The notes beneath the pieces are model-generated. The model ran no database searches, was not told where the DNA came from, and worked only from the letters and a program-made list of their open reading frames with translations. The translations under genes were made by a program, and so were the position numbers. 64,000 nt of DNA from Methanosarcina sp. (lineage in GTDB: Archaea > Halobacteriota > Methanosarcinia > Methanosarcinales > Methanosarcinaceae): the NCBI RefSeq assembly GCF_028693135.1, contig NZ_JAQUVZ010000012.1, forward strand, positions 1 through 64,000, in the 5' to 3' direction. Below, one piece after another: positions 55,418 to 63,678 of the stretch (position 1 is its first letter; each line of letters begins with the position of its first letter).

Positions 55418-56005
55418 ATGAGTAAAGTAAATAAGAAAATCACCTTCTTTATTATTTTTCTGATTTTTGTAGTAATTATTGGATTATTTGTAAAAATGAC
55501 CATTTTTACTCCAACAGTAAATCCTGGACAAGAAGAGAGAAAAGTAGCTGGGTTAATCATTCAATTTAGAGATGGGGTTAGTGAGCAGGAAGCAAAATCT
55601 ATTCTCAAAAACTATAATTTAGCTAGATATAAACTGGATTTCACGGTTGATATGCCGGATAACTACTACATAATAGTAGATGAAGATAATATAATGGATG
55701 TAAAAAGTGAATTGAGATACGAAAATTTGACTGAAGCTACTCCGGCTTTAGAAAAAGGAAATTATTACATAACTAAAAAAGGAGATTATTACATAATTAC
55801 AATAGCGGAACAAAACATTCACAATGAAAGTTTTATTGAGATGCTAAATAAATATAATCTTGAAGTGAAAAAGTTCGTCTATTGCCATGTTATCATTACA
55901 GATCACCCAGATAGTGGGATTTCAGAGGAACGTGTGAATAAAGTAAAAAGTGAGCTTGAAATGAATGAAAACGTCTTCACTGTTTACTTTGAGTCTATTG
56001 AATAA
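55418..56005 (+). CDS. UPF0228 family protein, copy 1
   Basis: 195 residues from ATG 55418 (GTG 55409 also in frame). An N-terminal membrane helix (ITFFIIFLIFVVIIGLFVKM) is followed by the UPF0228 extracytoplasmic region: KVAGLIIQFRDGVSEQEAKS, NYYIIVDEDNIMDVKSEL, YYIITIAEQNIHNESFIEML and VNKVKSELEMNENVFTVYF. The family is largely confined to Methanosarcina and has no known function. The paired segments suggest two similar alpha/beta subdomains. It shares its upstream promoter block with the second copy at 57.0 kb, but the proteins differ greatly. Confidence 0.85.
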   Translation: MSKVNKKITFFIIFLIFVVIIGLFVKMTIFTPTVNPGQEERKVAGLIIQFRDGVSEQEAKSILKNYNLARYKLDFTVDMPDNYYIIVDEDNIMDVKSELRYENLTEATPALEKGNYYITKKGDYYIITIAEQNIHNESFIEMLNKYNLEVKKFVYCHVIITDHPDSGISEERVNKVKSELEMNENVFTVYFESIE

Positions 56006-56018
56006 TGAATATTTCACA

Positions 56019-56361
56019 TTTGACAGGCAGGAAGCCCTGTTGCTTTAACGCAGGGAGGAATGCCGTCAACTTTCTGGCATTCCGTTCCACGTTTGGATTT
56101 CTCCACTCTGCTTTGGAAACGAATTTCCGTAGCAGGTAATATGGTTTTGGAAAACCGTATCCCCTCGCCAATGTTGGATATGCTTGTCAAGTGTAGCACA
56201 CCGCCCCTACCTCTCAGGACTTTTAATGCTACACGATAGAGCTACAAACTGAGGAAGCATTCGCAGGTATCATGACATTTACAACGTAGTCAATTAAGAC
56301 TTAAGCTGGTCAATCAGGGCTTTTGCAAGCCACACTGCTTGAGCGTGGGGTAGTTGACATT
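56019..56361 (+). mobile_element. IS200/IS605 (IS1341-type) 3' remnant
   Basis: Begins with a hairpin CCCTG-TTGCTTTAACG-CAGGG (56035-56055). One frame reads SPVALTQGGMPSTFWHS and onward, resembling the tail that TnpB frames gain when they run into the element end. It ends with a second hairpin CCAC-ACTGCTTGAGC-GTGG and GTAGTTGAC (56350-56358), as at 26112-26120. No transposase catalytic region remains. It lies inside copy 1 of the tandem duplication and not in copy 2. Confidence 0.55.
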
Positions 56362-56457
56362 ATTTGGTAATTAATAATCTTTGCTTGTTGAGTCTGGTAC
56401 TTATATATATGGAATCATTTGGGAGTTTAGATAAGAAGGCTCTGAGGAAAAGCCAAT

Positions 56458-56497
56458 GCCTTTTAAAGGTGAACCTCGCTCAATCTGTATGACATGT
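56458..56497 (+). repeat. Displaced leader of the PAPS reductase-like gene (duplication junction)
   Basis: GCCTTTTAAAGGTGAACCTC and the following 20 bases are identical, except one C/T, to 57998-58037, where they lead into the ATG of the PAPS reductase-like gene. Here they run into the 3' part of the Cas4-like gene instead, marking the junction of a tandem duplication. Confidence 0.9.
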
Positions 56498-56739
56498 TCC
56501 TTGAAGCCGAGGCCGGAGGGGAGATGCCCTTTGCCTTTGTTGAATACGTAAGTTTCGGCCTGCTCAGAAAAGTGACTATCCGAAGTTCGGACCGCAGAGA
56601 AGTTTTAAAAATCTGCAGGCGTGTGGAAAAAATAAAAGCCGGATTCATGCCTGAGAAAAAAGAAGAAAAATACTGTAAAGAATGCACATTTTCAGAACAT
56701 TGTGTTTCAAATCCATCCCCGATGTCTAAGTTTTTCTAA
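56498..56739 (+). pseudogene. Duplicated 3' fragment of the Cas4-like gene
   Basis: Encodes the last 80 or so residues of the protein from 53770-54588, from LEAEAGGE to MSKFF, with about five substitutions (for example CKEC for CSEC and YC for FC), keeping the three C-terminal cysteines. An in-frame ATG at 56494 arises from the joined leader, so a short protein could in principle be made, but the N-terminal Cys and the core fold are missing. Confidence 0.88.
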
Positions 56740-56849
56740 ACCATGTAAGGGCCATTCTGGGACAGGAAGTGCCATGGGGGAATAAAAGTCTTACAGACTG
56801 CCTTAAAATAACGCTAATCTATCAAACTATTTTTAGCTTGATATGAGTG

Positions 56850-56982
56850 TGGAGGGTGAAAACTCAGTAAAAAGTAATGAAGGACCTGGATAACCGGATC
56901 GCTGGCAATTGGTAATCTGTAGCCTGTTGGATCTGATACACAAACGGTTGAAGCCGCTGGTTCTGAAGTTAACCGTATATAT
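56850..56982 (+). repeat. Conserved leader/promoter block, copy 2
   Basis: Matches 55252-55385, including the last codons of the secreted-protein gene (AACTCAG, AAAAAGTAATGAAGG) and the TATA box GTATATAT. Bases 56742-56832, between the Cas4-like fragment and this block, have no match in copy 1; they replace the secreted-protein gene. Confidence 0.85.
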
Positions 56983-57021
56983 GTGAGGAGTTAATACTCC
57001 TCATTTTTTTCGGTGATTGAT

Positions 57022-57558
57022 ATGAATAAAATTAGCAAAGTCGTAGTTGTTTTTATTGTTTCTCTGACTTTCTTAGTACTGATGATGCAATCTCAAGAAG
57101 TTAAAGTAGCTGGTTTACTTATTCAATTTGAAAATGAAACTACTGAGCCGGAAGTTCAAGCCATTCTTGAAAATTACAACATACCTGTGAATTATACCAT
57201 AGACTACAATTCTAATATTGGGCGAGGAATGTACTACATAAAAATAGATGAAGATAAAATAAATGAATTGAGGGAAGATGAAAACTGGACTTCTGTAGTT
57301 GAACTCAAAAAAGGAAATTATAACATAATTATGTTATCTGAAGAATTTGTTCCAGATGAAAGTTTTCTTACAATGCTGGACAAAAATAATCTCCAGTTGA
57401 AAAAGGCCGTCGTGTGTTATATCCATTTTGGAGATGGACCACAGAATTGGGTTGTGGGGACGAATTGTGTTCTGGAAAAGGATGCAATCAGGATAAAAAA
57501 TGAGCTTGAAACAAATGAGAAAGTTTTGATTGTAGGTCTAGATGATATTGAAGGGTAA
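57022..57558 (+). CDS. UPF0228 family protein, copy 2
   Basis: 178 residues from ATG 57022, which follows GGTGAT by four bases; a GTG at 57013 lies in that site. N-terminal helix (VVVVFIVSLTFLVLMM), then KVAGLLIQFENETTEPEVQA, YYIKIDEDKINELRED, NIIMLSEEFVPDESFLTML and RIKNELETNEKVLIVGLDDI. By eye only about a third of residues match copy 1, although the promoter block upstream is nearly identical. Function unknown; probably membrane-anchored and exposed. Confidence 0.83.
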   Translation: MNKISKVVVVFIVSLTFLVLMMQSQEVKVAGLLIQFENETTEPEVQAILENYNIPVNYTIDYNSNIGRGMYYIKIDEDKINELREDENWTSVVELKKGNYNIIMLSEEFVPDESFLTMLDKNNLQLKKAVVCYIHFGDGPQNWVVGTNCVLEKDAIRIKNELETNEKVLIVGLDDIEG

Positions 57559-58033
57559 AAACACTGCACTGAACTATCACTGCAGAAATTATGATACATG
57601 AATCATTAAACTTCCAGAGTAAATAAATTTATCCAAGCTAAAATTTATTATGGTGAAATTATCATGATGAATAAATCATACCAACTACTGTATATCGCTT
57701 TCTTCGTCATTTCTTTATCATAATCCTGATTATGCATATAATAAATAGTGACAGGAGACCATCTTAAATTACCCCCAAATATTTACGCACCCTATGTATG
57801 AAATCAAATACAGTAAACATCATAGTTTAGATTTATATTTTAGACATTTAATGGTTTAATGCTACTTTTCCAGTTCAAATACATAAGTCCTGCCACGGCT
57901 GCAAAATAAATTCGATATTAAAACTTTTTCATAGGAAAAGCTAAAACCTTCCACAAAAATTTTTGGTCAAGCTTTTTTTTAAAAAGCTTGAGCCAAAGCC
58001 TTTTAAAGGTGAACCTCGCTCAATCTGCATGAC
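57559..58033. other. Intergenic region before the PAPS reductase-like gene
   Basis: AT-rich. A 19-codon frame at 57664-57723 (MMNKSYQLLYIAFFVISLS) looks like a bare signal peptide and could be the relic of a further secreted or UPF0228 gene. AAGCTTTTTTTTAAAAAGCTT near 57969-57989 is a palindromic hairpin. The last 36 bases are the leader duplicated at 56458-56497. Confidence 0.5.
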
Positions 58034-59938
58034 ATGTCCAAACCAGTATACCTTGGCAAAATGCTCCTGCACTGGTGCGATGCCTGCAATGTGCCTGTGC
58101 TCGGAAAACAGTGTGGGTGCGGCAATAGAGCAAAAAAAGTTGAGGTCACTCCTCCCGGCGATATTCGTCCGGCTTTTGATTATGATATAAAACGCATAAA
58201 CTCCGTTTCTGAAAAACAGTTCAATGCCCCCCTTATCCCCGAAGGGCATCTTGTGGTGCTTAACAAAGCCCCTTATGAAGACCGGATGGATGAAATTATA
58301 GTGGACGGGGAAGTCCTTGCATCTATCAGGTTTGAAATAGAAAACTGCACATGGGTCCTGCTCCCCAGGCTCGAAGGAGCAAGGCGGCTTTTTCAGGGCA
58401 GGGACAGGAAAGAGCTTAAAAAATGGGTGGTTATCGAGCCGGAAATTATGCCCTTTATCCTGAAAAAAGGGGCAAGTGTCCTTGCTCCCGGAGTCCTTGA
58501 TGCAGATCCGGAAATCGAAAAAGAGGACGAGGTTGTTGTCCTTCTCCCTTCCGGAGAGGTAGTTTGCTGCGGGAGAGCCCGGCTGACAGGCAGGGAAATG
58601 ATTGAAGAAAAGCGCGGAAATGCCGTAAAGCCGCGCTGGAGTGCAGAACCCGTAGCTGCAAAAACCCTTCCCCCGGGAAAGAGCTGGGATGATGCCGTAA
58701 AAGCCAATGAGAAAATTCTTGACTCAATGATAGGGATGGCTCATTCTTTCATAAGAAACGTTTCCGGAAGTATGGACCTGAAAGTCAGTGTATCCTATTC
58801 CGGGGGCAAGGACAGCCTTGCAGTGCTGCAGCTTGTGGATGAAACTCTGGACGATTATGAATTGATGTTTGCAGATACAGGGATTGAGTTTCCGGAAACC
58901 CTTGAAAACGTCAAAAAGGTTGCAGAATATTACGGAAAAACCCTCCGGACAGCGAGTTCAGGAGATTCGTTCTGGGAGTCTATTGGAGTTTTCGGGCCTC
59001 CGACAATGGATACGCGCTGGTGTTGCAAGATCTGTAAACTGGGACCCATTGCCAGGCTGATTGACGAAAATTATGAGGGAGGCTGCCTGAGCTTCATAGG
59101 ACAGCGCCAGTACGAATCCCATGCTCGCTCCATCAGTAATAAGGTCTGGAAAAATCCCTGGGTCGGAAATCAGGTTGGAGCGTCCCCCATACAGGAATGG
59201 ACAGCTCTGCATGTCTGGCTCTACCTCTTCAGGACAAAAGCTCCCTATAATCCGGCGTATGAGAAAGGTTACGATCGGATGGGCTGCTGGCTCTGCCCGT
59301 CTTCCTCCCTATCCGACTTTTTCCAGCTTGAGGAAAGTCACCCTGAACTTGCACAAAAACTCAACACCCACCTCCTGGCTTACGCAGAAAGGATGGGACT
59401 TTCCCCGGAATGGGTAAAATACGGCTTATGGCGCTACAAACGCTACCCCAAAGTCCTGCAGGAGCTTGCGGATAGAAAGGGAATTTCCCTGCTCCCTACC
59501 CAGGAAGCTCCCGGAGAGCTCCATTTTGAAGTTGCCACAGGATACAGGCCCTGCAAAGCAGGAGGGATTTCTGCGGATGGAAGTTTCGGGCAGGCGATAG
59601 ATATTGAATCTCTTGAAGAAAGCGGAATGCTCAATCCTGTAGGGAAAGCTTCCTTCATAGAAGGAGCTGCCTCTGTCGCTCTGGGGGAGTCGAGAGCCCA
59701 GGTCTTTGCTTCCGGAAATGTGAACGGAAGAAGTGAAAACGAAAAAACCCTGAAAAAGCTCATGCGAATGGTAGAGTTCTCAGTAAGAAGAGCTGTCCTC
59801 TGCCAGGGCTGCGGAGTCTGTGTAGGACACTGTGAGCACAACGCAATTGAAATGAAAGAAAAGAGAGCCTGGATCAGGGAGAGCTGCACTCACTGCGGGG
59901 CCTGTATAGAGGTCTGCCCGCTTGTGAAATTCCTGTAA
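58034..59938 (+). CDS. Zinc ribbon-PUA-PAPS reductase-ferredoxin fusion protein
   Basis: 634 residues, four modules. Residues 10-35: zinc ribbon (HWCDACNVPVLGKQCGCGNR). About 135-205: PUA-type RNA-binding domain (WVVIEPEIMPFILKKGASVL onward). About 250-440: PP-loop ATPase of the PAPS reductase family with VSVSYSGGKDSLAVLQL, DTGIEFPETLENV, TRWCCKICKLGPIARL and a CWLCPSSSLSDF cysteine site. 575-634: two 4Fe-4S clusters (CQGCGVCVGHCEHNAI, CTHCGACIEVCPL). RNA binding plus PP-loop plus redox suggests sulfur insertion into RNA or sulfur mobilisation, and not classical sulfate assimilation; this is inference. ATG 58034 has AGGTGA only at distance. Confidence 0.9.
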   Translation: MSKPVYLGKMLLHWCDACNVPVLGKQCGCGNRAKKVEVTPPGDIRPAFDYDIKRINSVSEKQFNAPLIPEGHLVVLNKAPYEDRMDEIIVDGEVLASIRFEIENCTWVLLPRLEGARRLFQGRDRKELKKWVVIEPEIMPFILKKGASVLAPGVLDADPEIEKEDEVVVLLPSGEVVCCGRARLTGREMIEEKRGNAVKPRWSAEPVAAKTLPPGKSWDDAVKANEKILDSMIGMAHSFIRNVSGSMDLKVSVSYSGGKDSLAVLQLVDETLDDYELMFADTGIEFPETLENVKKVAEYYGKTLRTASSGDSFWESIGVFGPPTMDTRWCCKICKLGPIARLIDENYEGGCLSFIGQRQYESHARSISNKVWKNPWVGNQVGASPIQEWTALHVWLYLFRTKAPYNPAYEKGYDRMGCWLCPSSSLSDFFQLEESHPELAQKLNTHLLAYAERMGLSPEWVKYGLWRYKRYPKVLQELADRKGISLLPTQEAPGELHFEVATGYRPCKAGGISADGSFGQAIDIESLEESGMLNPVGKASFIEGAASVALGESRAQVFASGNVNGRSENEKTLKKLMRMVEFSVRRAVLCQGCGVCVGHCEHNAIEMKEKRAWIRESCTHCGACIEVCPLVKFL

Positions 59939-60476
59939 GTATTAATCCAGTGTTAAATGATCAGGTTGTCCATAATTAATCGCTTGACATTATTCCGGGC
60001 AGCCTGACCAGTATCTCCTATTTTTTTCATGTCCTGTGCCTGTGCAGCTGATTTCTTTTTTTCTTTTCTGCATTGTGCAGAGCTGAGCCGGCTCGCCAGC
60101 CAGAGAATCTACAACAACAGGCAAACCGTCACTGCTGTTGAAATAGGCCAAAATCGAAATTCCTTCACTGACCTCAACTAAGAGATAAACTATAGAAAAC
60201 ACGACGGAAGGACAAGGAAAAGCTATCAATATTTTTTAATTTGCCCTCTTGAGCGCAGCTCAGCTAAACCCCATCAAGTAGTCCTCTTGAGCGCAGCGAA
60301 AAGGACCGCGTACTCCCGAGGCGCAATTCGGGTGCCGAATCGCAATTCGGGAAGCACAACTAGGGGAGAAAAGCATATCAAAAATAAAATGAGCCTACGG
60401 CAAGGCAGGGCGGATGGACTTTAACCAGAGAAGGCGGTCTTGCGTGGGCTCCAGGTTCCGTGACCTGTAAAATGTA
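59939..60476. other. Intergenic region with GC-rich dispersed-type repeats
   Basis: CCTCTTGAGCGCAGC occurs at 60245-60259 and 60283-60297; CGCAATTCGGG at 60322-60332 and 60341-60351. They look like fragments of dispersed repeats. A minus-strand frame at 59990-60229 has no recognisable domain or ribosome site and is not accepted. Confidence 0.55.
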
Positions 60477-60731
60477 TTACTCGGCATCAATATTGATTTC
60501 AAAACAGCTTGCTATCTGGTTTCCCCTCCGGTATGTGCCTTTTATCTTTTGACTTCCCTGGCAAGTTACCTGAATATCCCATACATGGTATCCCACGCTT
60601 CCGGTCTTTTCCTCATCTTCAGGGACAAACATGTCCCTCATTATCTGTAAGCCGTTACTGGTTGCAATGTCCCAGCTGAATCCGCTGACTGGATTTTCCG
60701 GAAATTGGATTGTAAACGGTTTTTTGATCAT
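60477..60731 (-). CDS. Chagasin-like (I42) cysteine protease inhibitor
   Basis: 84 residues. The three inhibitory loops of the I42 family are recognisable: NPVSGFSW (family NPTTGY/F), GSVGYHVWDIQ (family GxxG) and KGTYRRGNQ (family RPW region). The immunoglobulin-like beta fold is implied. No signal peptide, so it would act on a cytoplasmic papain-like protease, or be secreted without a classical signal. GGAGAGGGACA precedes the ATG. Such inhibitors occur sporadically in archaea; the target protease is not in this window. Confidence 0.75.
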   Translation of the reverse strand: MIKKPFTIQFPENPVSGFSWDIATSNGLQIMRDMFVPEDEEKTGSVGYHVWDIQVTCQGSQKIKGTYRRGNQIASCFEINIDAE

Positions 60732-61225
60732 ATTGTCCCTCTCCTAACCGTCCTTATGCAGTCGTCCTTCCTTACCCACTTTATAATTCTTTCGCCATTT
60801 TTTGCGAATTTCAGATAAATCACTTTTCTGAAAAAATCCGCATGTAGAGCTGATCTACATAAAAAAATAGCCTCTCTCAAAAATGGGATCGAAATTCAGG
60901 TTATGGAAGCAATTTCGAACTATTACCCATATTATTATTACATTTCTTGTTTGATAAATTTTATGAAAAAATTCTCTTCGGGGTTAACAATAAAATGGAC
61001 ACAATCACTAAAATATTTTTAACTGCGGCAAATGTTGTTTATATACTAGTTATAAATATAAATTATGTGGTTAACTGGAGTACTGTAAATGTATAATCGA
61101 GTAAACATTTACTCGCCTGATAAATCTCCTGGCCTGTACAAACGACCAGGTAAACACAGGATCGAAATAGCACAAACAATGAGGTAGACCTACCCCCAAA
61201 CATATGCATAACACAGCATTCAGGC
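60732..61225. other. AT-rich intergenic region
   Basis: 494 bases between the inhibitor gene start and the dinB stop, both on the minus strand. No gene, tRNA or clear repeat was seen. Promoter-like AT runs occur around 60930-61070. Confidence 0.55.
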
Positions 61226-62323
61226 TTAATAATCAAAAAGGCTTTTTTGACCCTTTTTTTTCTGGAGCCCTCCTACCCTTACCCCCACACGCCGGAGTTC
61301 AGTTCTGTTTTCCGAAAGGAATTCGCTCAGGATTTCCCTGGTTGCTTCAAGAAGGGCTTCCTTTGAAGAAACTGTATGGTTGAGTGTGCGACTCCTGGTA
61401 TACATCCTGAAATTTGAGTTTATGGCCGTAAAGGTTACAACCCTGAAGGAGAGTTCCCTTAAATTCAGTTTTTCAATAACGTCTCCTGCAAGCATTTCCA
61501 GCAGCGGAAAGATAAGTTCCTGATCCAGAGTATCCTCAGGCAGTGTTGCAATCCTCCCGATCTGTTCTGAGCCTTCCCTTTCCTTAAGGGGGGAGTCATC
61601 AATTCCTGCCGCCGCTTGTTTAAGCCACGTACCCCGGGCTTTTCCAAAGGTGGAAATAAGTTTGATAACATCATATTCTGCAAGGTCCTTTACCGTAACT
61701 ATGCCCATTTCCTGCAATTTTTTTGCAGTTACATCCCCGATCCCCCAGAGTTTGGACACCTTCAACGGCCAGAGAAAACCTTCCAGATTCTGCGAACTCA
61801 CGATCGTAATCCCATCAGGTTTTTTTGCGGAGGAAGCCATCTTGGCAATTAGCTTATTTGGCCCTATTCCTATAGAGCAGGTCAGTTTCTCCTTTTCTTT
61901 TATTTCTTCCTTTATCTGCATCCCGAGCTCAAAAGCAAGGTTAAAGTCTCCCTCTGTCCTGTCGGTAATTTCAAGGAAAGCCTCATCAATACTTGTCTGT
62001 TCAAAGGAATCTCCGTTTTCTCCGGGATCTGCATAGTTGCGGAGAATTTCCATGATTCTGTCTGAAACCGAAGTGTAAAACTCCTTCCTGACAGGCAAGA
62101 AAATAGCTTCCGGATTGAGTTTTTTAGCCCTTGAACAGGGCATTCCCGACCGAATCCCAAACTCCCGCGCAATGTAATTACATGTGCTTACAGATCCGCT
62201 GAGTTCGCTTCTCCCGGAGAGCATGCAGACTACAACTGCTTTTCCGCGGAGTTCCGGCTTTTCCCGCTCCTCAATGGCTGCATAAAAATAGTCCATGTCT
62301 ATGTGAAGAATAACCCGCTGCAT
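61226..62323 (-). CDS. dinB: DNA polymerase IV (Y-family)
   Basis: 365 residues from ATG 62323 (GTG 62326 precedes). Y-family motifs: VILHIDMDYFYAAIEERE (first metal Asp), SVSTCNYIAREFGIRSGM, SIDEAFLEITD (catalytic Asp-Glu), CSIGIGPNKLIAKMASSAKK with PDG after it, and a helix-hairpin-helix LWGIGDVTAKKLQEMG. The little-finger domain follows (about 240-345), and the end GQKSLFDY is a PCNA-binding box. It performs translesion synthesis. Monocistronic. Confidence 0.95.
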   Translation of the reverse strand: MQRVILHIDMDYFYAAIEEREKPELRGKAVVVCMLSGRSELSGSVSTCNYIAREFGIRSGMPCSRAKKLNPEAIFLPVRKEFYTSVSDRIMEILRNYADPGENGDSFEQTSIDEAFLEITDRTEGDFNLAFELGMQIKEEIKEKEKLTCSIGIGPNKLIAKMASSAKKPDGITIVSSQNLEGFLWPLKVSKLWGIGDVTAKKLQEMGIVTVKDLAEYDVIKLISTFGKARGTWLKQAAAGIDDSPLKEREGSEQIGRIATLPEDTLDQELIFPLLEMLAGDVIEKLNLRELSFRVVTFTAINSNFRMYTRSRTLNHTVSSKEALLEATREILSEFLSENRTELRRVGVRVGGLQKKKGQKSLFDY

Positions 62324-62410
62324 CACAGTAAAAGATGCGGGGAAGATTTGTATAATTATCTCTCAAGCTTATTTGCCTTTCAGGTTTAATAAAGCCGAAA
62401 AGGAATGTAC

Positions 62411-62472
62411 AGGAAATGAAATGAAATGAAAGTAAATGAAATGAAATGAAATGAAAGTAAATGAAATGAAAG
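62411..62472. repeat. 5-bp microsatellite (GAAAT)n
   Basis: GAAAT repeated, interrupted twice by GAAAGTAAAT. It lies upstream of the ECF transporter genes, in a 335-bp gap between dinB and cbiO-like genes. Confidence 0.9.
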
Positions 62473-62658
62473 GCATAAATATCAACAAATATCTTAATCC
62501 ACTAACCCTGAAAGAGAATTAAGCAATGAACATAAACTTTAAACCGGAAAGTACAAACCATAACACATAAAAAAGATAACTTCATTAGCTGTGACACTAT
62601 TTTTAAAAAAGGTATATTATAAGGTCATTAGTTGTCTCCTTACAGGACGTTTTCAAGT

Positions 62659-63642
62659 ATGAGTATATCGAATCCCCCACACAACTCCGATGAAGCAAAA
62701 AATATCCCTGAAGAAATGGCAGGCAGGAGGAATCTTAAAACAGAGGCAAGTCCTGAAAAAGCAGACAAAGCCTCTGAAATAAGCGGTACTCCTATCCTTG
62801 AAGTAAGAGATCTCTGTCACAGATACCCACACCTTGAGTCAAATGCCCTGGATAAAATTAACCTGAAAATATTCAAAGGGGAAAGGGTTGCAGTGCTTGG
62901 GGCTAACGGAGCAGGAAAATCAACTCTTTTTAAACACCTTAACGGGATCCTGCGTCCTCTTTCCGGAGAAGTCCTGGTAAAGGGAGAAAAGGTTACCAAA
63001 AAGAATGTCCGGATGTGCAGAGAGGCAGTTGGGATAGTTTTTCAGGACCCTGATGACCAGGTGCTTGCCCCAAGCGTTGAAGAAGATATAGCTTTTGGGC
63101 CGATTAATATGGGCCTCTCCAGAGAAGAGGTAGAAAACAGGGTTAAGGAAGCCCTGGAAATGGTGGGACTTACAGGTTTTGAAGAGAGAGCTCCGCATCA
63201 TCTGAGCGGTGGGCAGAAGAAACTTGTGGCAATTGCAGGCATTCTTGCCATGCGCCCTGAAGTTATAGTGCTTGACGAACCCACAGCAGGGCTTGATCCT
63301 TTGAGTTCAGCCCGCATCCTGGAACTTATCCTGAAAATGAACCGGGAACTCGGGATCACCATGCTTCTTTCCACACACGATGTGGATGTTGTCCCTTATT
63401 TTGCAGAAAGGGTTTTTGTCCTCCATCACGGGAGACTTGAGGCTGACGGAAGTCCGGGAGATATATTCAATGACCCCGAGCTTCTCAGAAAAGCCCACTT
63501 AAGGCTCCCGAGGGTTGCAGAGGTCTTCGAAATGCTGCAGCAGGAAGGCGTTAATGTCAGCATACAGATAACAGCCGAAACTGCAAGGGATGAGATCCTT
63601 CGGGTCATAGGCTCGGGACAGAAAACCGCCGGGATTGAGTAA
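62659..63642 (+). CDS. ECF-type cobalt/nickel transporter ATPase (CbiO/NikO)
   Basis: 327 residues from ATG 62659 (an in-frame TTG at 62632 is weaker). A 50-residue charged N-terminal extension precedes the ABC domain: Walker A VLGANGAGKSTLFKHLNGIL, Q-loop GIVFQDPDDQVLAPSVEEDI, signature HHLSGGQKKLVAIAG, Walker B VIVLDEPTAGLDP, and H-loop LLSTHDVDVV. The Q-loop QDPDDQ is typical of ECF/CbiO ATPases. It powers uptake of cobalt or nickel with the CbiQ-type permease encoded next. The extension is longer than usual. CbiM/N-type substrate components are not seen upstream. Confidence 0.92.
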   Translation: MSISNPPHNSDEAKNIPEEMAGRRNLKTEASPEKADKASEISGTPILEVRDLCHRYPHLESNALDKINLKIFKGERVAVLGANGAGKSTLFKHLNGILRPLSGEVLVKGEKVTKKNVRMCREAVGIVFQDPDDQVLAPSVEEDIAFGPINMGLSREEVENRVKEALEMVGLTGFEERAPHHLSGGQKKLVAIAGILAMRPEVIVLDEPTAGLDPLSSARILELILKMNRELGITMLLSTHDVDVVPYFAERVFVLHHGRLEADGSPGDIFNDPELLRKAHLRLPRVAEVFEMLQQEGVNVSIQITAETARDEILRVIGSGQKTAGIE

Positions 63643-63678
63643 AAGCCTAAAAAAAGGCTCCTTACGGGGGAATGTATA

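Noticed and set aside
53770-58037. CRISPR-Cas locus
   Set aside because: A Cas4-like gene alone is not enough: there are no other cas genes and no regularly spaced repeats. The repeats here are explained by a tandem duplication.
59990-60229. 79-codon minus-strand frame after the PAPS reductase-like gene
   Set aside because: No domain, ribosome site or codon pattern supporting a gene.
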